From: Peptostreptococcaceae bacterium
Lineage (GTDB): Bacteria > Bacillota_A > Clostridia > Peptostreptococcales > Acidaminobacteraceae
Assembly (NCBI GenBank): GCA_013619035.1
Contig: JABXKX010000304.1
Span: forward strand, 1 to 10,460
Direction of reading: 5' to 3'
Length of the DNA stretch: 10,460 nucleotides
Of the stretch, positions 7,390 to 10,460 are shown one piece after another. How positions within the stretch are numbered: the first letter of the stretch is position 1; the number at the start of each line of letters is the position of its first letter. Made by a program: the position numbers and the translations under genes. The notes below the pieces were generated by a model. That model searched no databases. It had not been told where the DNA came from and saw only the letters and a list, made by a program, of their open reading frames with translations.

Positions 7390-8808
7390 ATGGGGAACTT
7401 AAAAGAGCTTCAAGAACAACTAACACATGAATATAAAAATGTTTGGGGAGAAATAGACGAAACTGAAACGAAAATGGTTATGGATTTCAGTATTGGCTAT
7501 AAGACATTTTTAGATGTTGGTAAAACTGAAAGAGAATGCGCATTAGAGATTCAAAGAATGGCAATTGAAAATGGTTATGTAGATTATAAATCATTGGTAG
7601 AAAAAAATGGGCCATTAAAAGCAGGAACTAAAGTTTATGCAATGAATAAAGACAAAGCAATTTGTTTGTTTATTATTGGTGAAGAATCAATTGAAAAAGG
7701 TATGAATGTTATCGGAAGTCATATAGATGCTCCAAGAATAGATTTAAAGCCTGTACCATTATACGAATCATCTGAAATGGCATTTTTAAAGACACATTAC
7801 TATGGTGGTATTAAAAAATACCAATGGACTTCTACACCTTTAGCACTTCACGGTGTTATTCTTACTAAAGAAGGCAAAAAAGTAAATGTTGTTATTGGAG
7901 AAGATGATAACGATCCAGTAATGTTTATTACAGATATCTTACCTCATTTAGCTAAAGATCAGTATGCTAAGAAAATCGGTGAAGCGATTGGTGGAGAAGA
8001 TCTAAATGTATTGATTGGATCAATTCCTTGTGGAGATAAAGATACAAAAGATAAATTTAAATTTAATGTCTTAAAATTATTAAATGAAAAATATGATGTG
8101 ACAGAAGCTGACTTAGTAACTGCAGAGTTAGAAATCGTACCAGCTGGTAAAGCAAGAGATGTTGGTTTAGATAGAGGTTTAGTAGCAGCTTATGGACAAG
8201 ATGATAGAGTGTGTGCTTATTCAAGTTTGATTGCATTATTTGAAATTGAAGCACCTAAGAAAACTGCTGTTGGTATGTTTATGGATAAAGAAGAAGTAGG
8301 TTCTCAAGGTAATACTGGATCTCAATCTTCATTCTTTAATGATGTTGTAGCAGAATTGATTAACCTTCAAGTAGATAATTATTCTGATATCTATATGAGA
8401 CGTGCTATGGGTAATACAAAAGTATTATCAGCAGATGTTGGTGCTGCTTATGATCCGAATTATGCGGGTGCTTATGAAAAGATGAACTCTGGATATGTTG
8501 GTAAAGGTCTTCAAATCGTTAAGTATACAGGTTCAAGAGGTAAAGGTGGTTGTAATGACGCCAATGCTGAATTTGTTGCTGAAGTAAGAAACATATTCGA
8601 TGAGAATCAAGTAATCTGGCAAACTGGAGAACTTGGTAAAGTGGACCAAGGTGGTGGTGGTACAATCGCTTACCTACTTGCGAATCAAAATGCTGAAGTT
8701 GTAGATTGTGGTGTACCAGTATTATGTATGCATGGTACATACGAAGTAATCAGTAAAGCTGACTTATACATGGCTTACAAAGGTTACAAAGCATTCTTTA
8801 AATACTAA
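7390..8808 (+). CDS. M18-family metalloaminopeptidase
   Basis: A cytoplasmic, probably oligomeric di-metal aminopeptidase that removes N-terminal residues from peptides. The 472 residues are typical of family M18. Visible metal and catalytic motifs are GSHIDAPR (H111, D113), DDR (D271, D272), DKEEVGSQG (E301 as likely general base, E302 as ligand), SADVGAAYDPNY (D349) and MHGTYE (H448). The HxD, DD, EE, D, H order is the MH-clan pattern. SADVGAAYDPNY lacks the two histidines of the SADMAHAVHPNY form found in yeast and many bacterial M18 enzymes, which places it in the divergent clade often annotated as putative aminopeptidase 1 in clostridia. An AGGAGG site four bases before the ATG fixes the start. 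The gene sits between two terminators with its own promoter, so it is probably monocistronic. Exact substrate preference cannot be read from the sequence. Confidence 0.94.
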   Translation: MGNLKELQEQLTHEYKNVWGEIDETETKMVMDFSIGYKTFLDVGKTERECALEIQRMAIENGYVDYKSLVEKNGPLKAGTKVYAMNKDKAICLFIIGEESIEKGMNVIGSHIDAPRIDLKPVPLYESSEMAFLKTHYYGGIKKYQWTSTPLALHGVILTKEGKKVNVVIGEDDNDPVMFITDILPHLAKDQYAKKIGEAIGGEDLNVLIGSIPCGDKDTKDKFKFNVLKLLNEKYDVTEADLVTAELEIVPAGKARDVGLDRGLVAAYGQDDRVCAYSSLIALFEIEAPKKTAVGMFMDKEEVGSQGNTGSQSSFFNDVVAELINLQVDNYSDIYMRRAMGNTKVLSADVGAAYDPNYAGAYEKMNSGYVGKGLQIVKYTGSRGKGGCNDANAEFVAEVRNIFDENQVIWQTGELGKVDQGGGGTIAYLLANQNAEVVDCGVPVLCMHGTYEVISKADLYMAYKGYKAFFKY

Positions 8809-8813
8809 TAGGG

Positions 8814-8844
8814 TACCGCTAAATCAATGATTTAGCGGTATTTT
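8814..8844 (+). terminator. Intrinsic terminator after the M18 gene (long palindrome)
   Basis: TACCGCTAAATCA (8814-8826) and TGATTTAGCGGTA (8828-8840) are perfect inverted repeats around one central base. As RNA this gives a stem of at least 11 bp with a CAATG loop, followed by TTTT (8841-8844). The T-run is short, so termination may be incomplete. It begins five bases after the aminopeptidase stop. A long symmetrical site could also bind a regulator, but its position favours a terminator. Confidence 0.8.
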
Positions 8845-8846
8845 CA

Positions 8847-8855
8847 TGTTATAAT
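8847..8855 (+). promoter_or_regulatory. Extended -10 promoter for the HAD hydrolase gene
   Basis: TGTTATAAT is a perfect extended -10 (TGn then TATAAT), starting right after the terminator T-run. The -35 region would lie in the terminator's right arm and has no clear TTGACA. The predicted start site near 8862 coincides with the GGAGG ribosome binding site (8862-8866), so the leader would be extremely short. Confidence 0.6.
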
Positions 8856-8873
8856 ACTTTTGGAGGTAACAAC

Positions 8874-9587
8874 ATGAAAAAAGCAATTGTATTTGATTTA
8901 TATGGTACTCTAATTGATATTCATACCGATGAAGACAATGACTTATTCTGGCAACAGATGACTCTTTACTACGGTTATTTCGGAGCGCATTATAAAGACT
9001 TAAAGCAAAGTTATAAAGAAGCAGTACAAGTTTATTTAAAAAAAGAATCCGCTCAGTATCCAGATATTGAACTCTTAGATGTTTTTAATCAATTATTTAT
9101 GGACCAGGGGATTATTGTTGATAAAACGACATTATTGGAAACGGCAACCATGTTCAGATTATTATCAACAGATTATGTACAACTCTATCCGTATGCAGAA
9201 GCTTTATTAAAGTTATTAAACAAAAGTAAGTTGAAAGTAATCTTACTCTCTAATGCTCAAAGTTCATTCACTTTAAATGAGATGAAATATACAGGGATAG
9301 AACAGTATTTTGATAAGTTATACTTATCTTCGGATTATAAAATCAGCAAACCGGATAAAAAGTTCTATGAGATTATGTTAGAGAAAGAACATCTGAAGCC
9401 TGAAGAATGTGTTTATATAGGTAATGATCATACAACTGATATTAAAGGTGCAAATGCAGTAGGAATGGATAGTATTTACCTGTACACAAATTGCTCAAGT
9501 GACATGAATGAACCTTTTGAATGTTTGCATAAAATCATACCAGGTGATTTAAATGAAGTGATAAATATCATACAAAAATGGATATAA
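8874..9587 (+). CDS. HAD-superfamily hydrolase (subfamily IA)
   Basis: A 237-residue soluble HAD protein with all four motifs in order. Motif I is FDLYGTL, with nucleophile D8. Motif II is LLSNAQ, with S126. Motif III is the Lys in SKPDKKFYE (K159). Motif IV is YIGNDHTTDIKGA, with D185 and D189. The helical cap between motifs I and II (about residues 15-95) fits subfamily IA. Residue D+2, an Asp acting as general acid/base in HAD phosphatases, is Tyr here (Y10), as in L-2-haloacid dehalogenases. Many uncharacterised Bacillota HAD-IA proteins share this DxYGT form, so a phosphatase or a dehalogenase cannot be chosen from sequence alone. GGAGG eight bases before the ATG sets the start. The gene has its own promoter and converges with a LysR-type gene six bases past its stop. 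Confidence 0.93.
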   Translation: MKKAIVFDLYGTLIDIHTDEDNDLFWQQMTLYYGYFGAHYKDLKQSYKEAVQVYLKKESAQYPDIELLDVFNQLFMDQGIIVDKTTLLETATMFRLLSTDYVQLYPYAEALLKLLNKSKLKVILLSNAQSSFTLNEMKYTGIEQYFDKLYLSSDYKISKPDKKFYEIMLEKEHLKPEECVYIGNDHTTDIKGANAVGMDSIYLYTNCSSDMNEPFECLHKIIPGDLNEVINIIQKWI

Positions 9588-9606
9588 GCAAGGCTACGCC
9601 TTGCTT
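9586..9606. terminator. Hairpin shared by the convergent HAD and LysR genes
   Basis: AAGCAAGGC (9586-9594) and GCCTTGCTT (9598-9606) form a perfect 9-bp stem with a three-base loop. The palindrome covers part of the HAD stop codon (9585-9587) on one strand and the LysR stop (9594-9596) plus its last codons on the other. Neither strand has a strong T-run, so this is a candidate bidirectional terminator of moderate quality. Confidence 0.55.
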
Positions 9607-10460
9607 AATATATAATCTTTAAAAGTTTGTGAGAGTGGTGTTAAAATATGTTTCTTATTGTAAACGAAATAAAAATCCCTTGAAACATCAAAATCATCGA
9701 TAGGAACAATCTTTAATTTCTTTTGATTAACATCCTCTTGTATAGCAATCTTTGACGTAAAAGCATATTTATCACTACCCACAATACAGGCTTTTATGGT
9801 GTTGATATCATCGATTGTTGCAAATACATTGAGTTGATGTCTTTCTATATTCTGTTCAGCAAGTGCTTTCATAAGCATTTTTTTTGTACCAGAACCTTCT
9901 TCTCTTATAATCAGTGGGATTTTCTTTAAATCTTGAATGGTTAAAGAATCAGTCTCTAAGTTGTAATCACAACATAAAACAATATCATCTGATAAAATTT
10001 TTTCATATGCAAAGAAATCTGCATTGGACTTTGCACCAACAATACCAAAATCAATGGTGCTGAGTTCTAATTTTTTATGGACACCAGCAGAATCGAGTTT
10101 TTCAATTTTAAAACTCATTGTTGGATGAATCTTAGAAAAACTTTTTACGATATTCGGCAGATAATATTGACTTGGAATGGTACTTGTTGCAATTTCAAGT
10201 TCCCCAGATATATCGCCATTATAGCGATCAAACATAAAATGAATTTGTTCTTTTTCATTTAGAATTTTCTGCGCATGAATCAAAAGAAGTTGACCAGATT
10301 TTGTTAGTGAAACATTTTTACTGGTTCTTACTAAAATAGTAGTTTTTAATTCATCTTCTAAAGTTTGAATGTGATGACTAATCGTAGGTTGTGTTAAATA
10401 AAGCGCTTTAGCAGCTTTAGAAAAATTCTTGTACTTACTGATTGCAACAAAACTTTGTAG
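9594..10460 (-). CDS. LysR-family transcriptional regulator, CysL-like (5' end beyond window)
   Basis: The minus-strand frame is open from the right edge (10460) to TAG at 9596-9594, giving 288 visible residues; only about five to eight N-terminal residues appear to be missing. It begins LQSFVAISKYKNFSKAAKAL followed by YLTQPTISHHIQTLEDEL, the winged helix-turn-helix of LysR proteins. A shorter call starting at TTG 10283 would wrongly drop this DNA-binding domain. The linker helix leads to the effector-binding domain from about residue 86 (GELEIATSTIPSQYYLPNIV), with IIREEGSGTKKML in the middle. These segments resemble the CysL-like branch, associated in the family with sulfur or related metabolism, but the effector is unknown. 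The regulated genes, often divergent from the regulator, would lie right of the window. It converges with the HAD gene with a six-base gap. Confidence 0.93.
   Translation of the reverse strand, partial: LQSFVAISKYKNFSKAAKALYLTQPTISHHIQTLEDELKTTILVRTSKNVSLTKSGQLLLIHAQKILNEKEQIHFMFDRYNGDISGELEIATSTIPSQYYLPNIVKSFSKIHPTMSFKIEKLDSAGVHKKLELSTIDFGIVGAKSNADFFAYEKILSDDIVLCCDYNLETDSLTIQDLKKIPLIIREEGSGTKKMLMKALAEQNIERHQLNVFATIDDINTIKACIVGSDKYAFTSKIAIQEDVNQKKLKIVPIDDFDVSRDFYFVYNKKHILTPLSQTFKDYILSKA

Noticed and set aside
8063..8254. Minus-strand ORF rich in Leu and His, and another at 8519-8740
   Set aside because: The composition is the typical artefact of reading an AT-rich gene backwards; the M18 enzyme explains the region.
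10077..10262. Plus-strand ORF of 61 residues
   Set aside because: It is antisense to the LysR effector-binding domain and has no independent support.

Overview
The window reads as one end of an assembled contig from a low-GC, AT-rich member of the Bacillota, most plausibly a clostridial lineage. Supporting this are A/T-ending codons with arginine mostly AGA, strong AAGGAG-type ribosome binding sites, a DUF896 (YnzC/UPF0291) protein, which is a Bacillota family, a CcpA-like LacI regulator and a clostridial-type M18 aminopeptidase. CheW and a GGDEF protein suggest a motile or chemosensory cell using cyclic di-GMP. The genus cannot be read from the sequence. Bases 1-21 are not biological: they match the Nextera/Tn5 mosaic-end adapter, so genomic sequence begins at about base 22.

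Layout. Bases 22-7303 hold six co-directional genes with short gaps: a 5'-truncated GAF-GGDEF diguanylate cyclase, a LacI/CcpA-like regulator, a YgiQ-type radical SAM protein, histidine ammonia-lyase (hutH), a 65-residue DUF896 protein and CheW. The run ends at a clear intrinsic terminator that overlaps the cheW stop codon. The only larger gap inside it is 66 bp before hutH, which holds a weak promoter candidate. Next come two single-gene units on the + strand, each preceded by an extended -10 element and followed by a hairpin: an M18 aminopeptidase (7390-8808) and a HAD hydrolase (8874-9587). The HAD gene converges on a LysR-type regulator on the minus strand (stop at 9594) whose first few codons lie beyond the right edge. 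A short palindrome covers both stop codons.

How the genes may work together. Histidine ammonia-lyase starts histidine catabolism, but hutU, hutI and hutG are not in the window. The CcpA-like protein would link gene expression to carbon status, and GGDEF plus CheW point to signalling and motility. Joining these into one circuit is inference from gene order only. The + strand genes are intact, with no frameshifts, insertion sequences, CRISPR, tRNA or rRNA, and no intergenic stretch exceeds 90 bp. I found no convincing evidence of a wholly new system. The points most worth a second look are the adapter artefact, the GGDEF domain sandwiched inside its protein, the CcpA-like signature beside hutH, the Tyr-for-Asp change in HAD motif I, and the compact terminator/promoter and convergent-stop arrangements.
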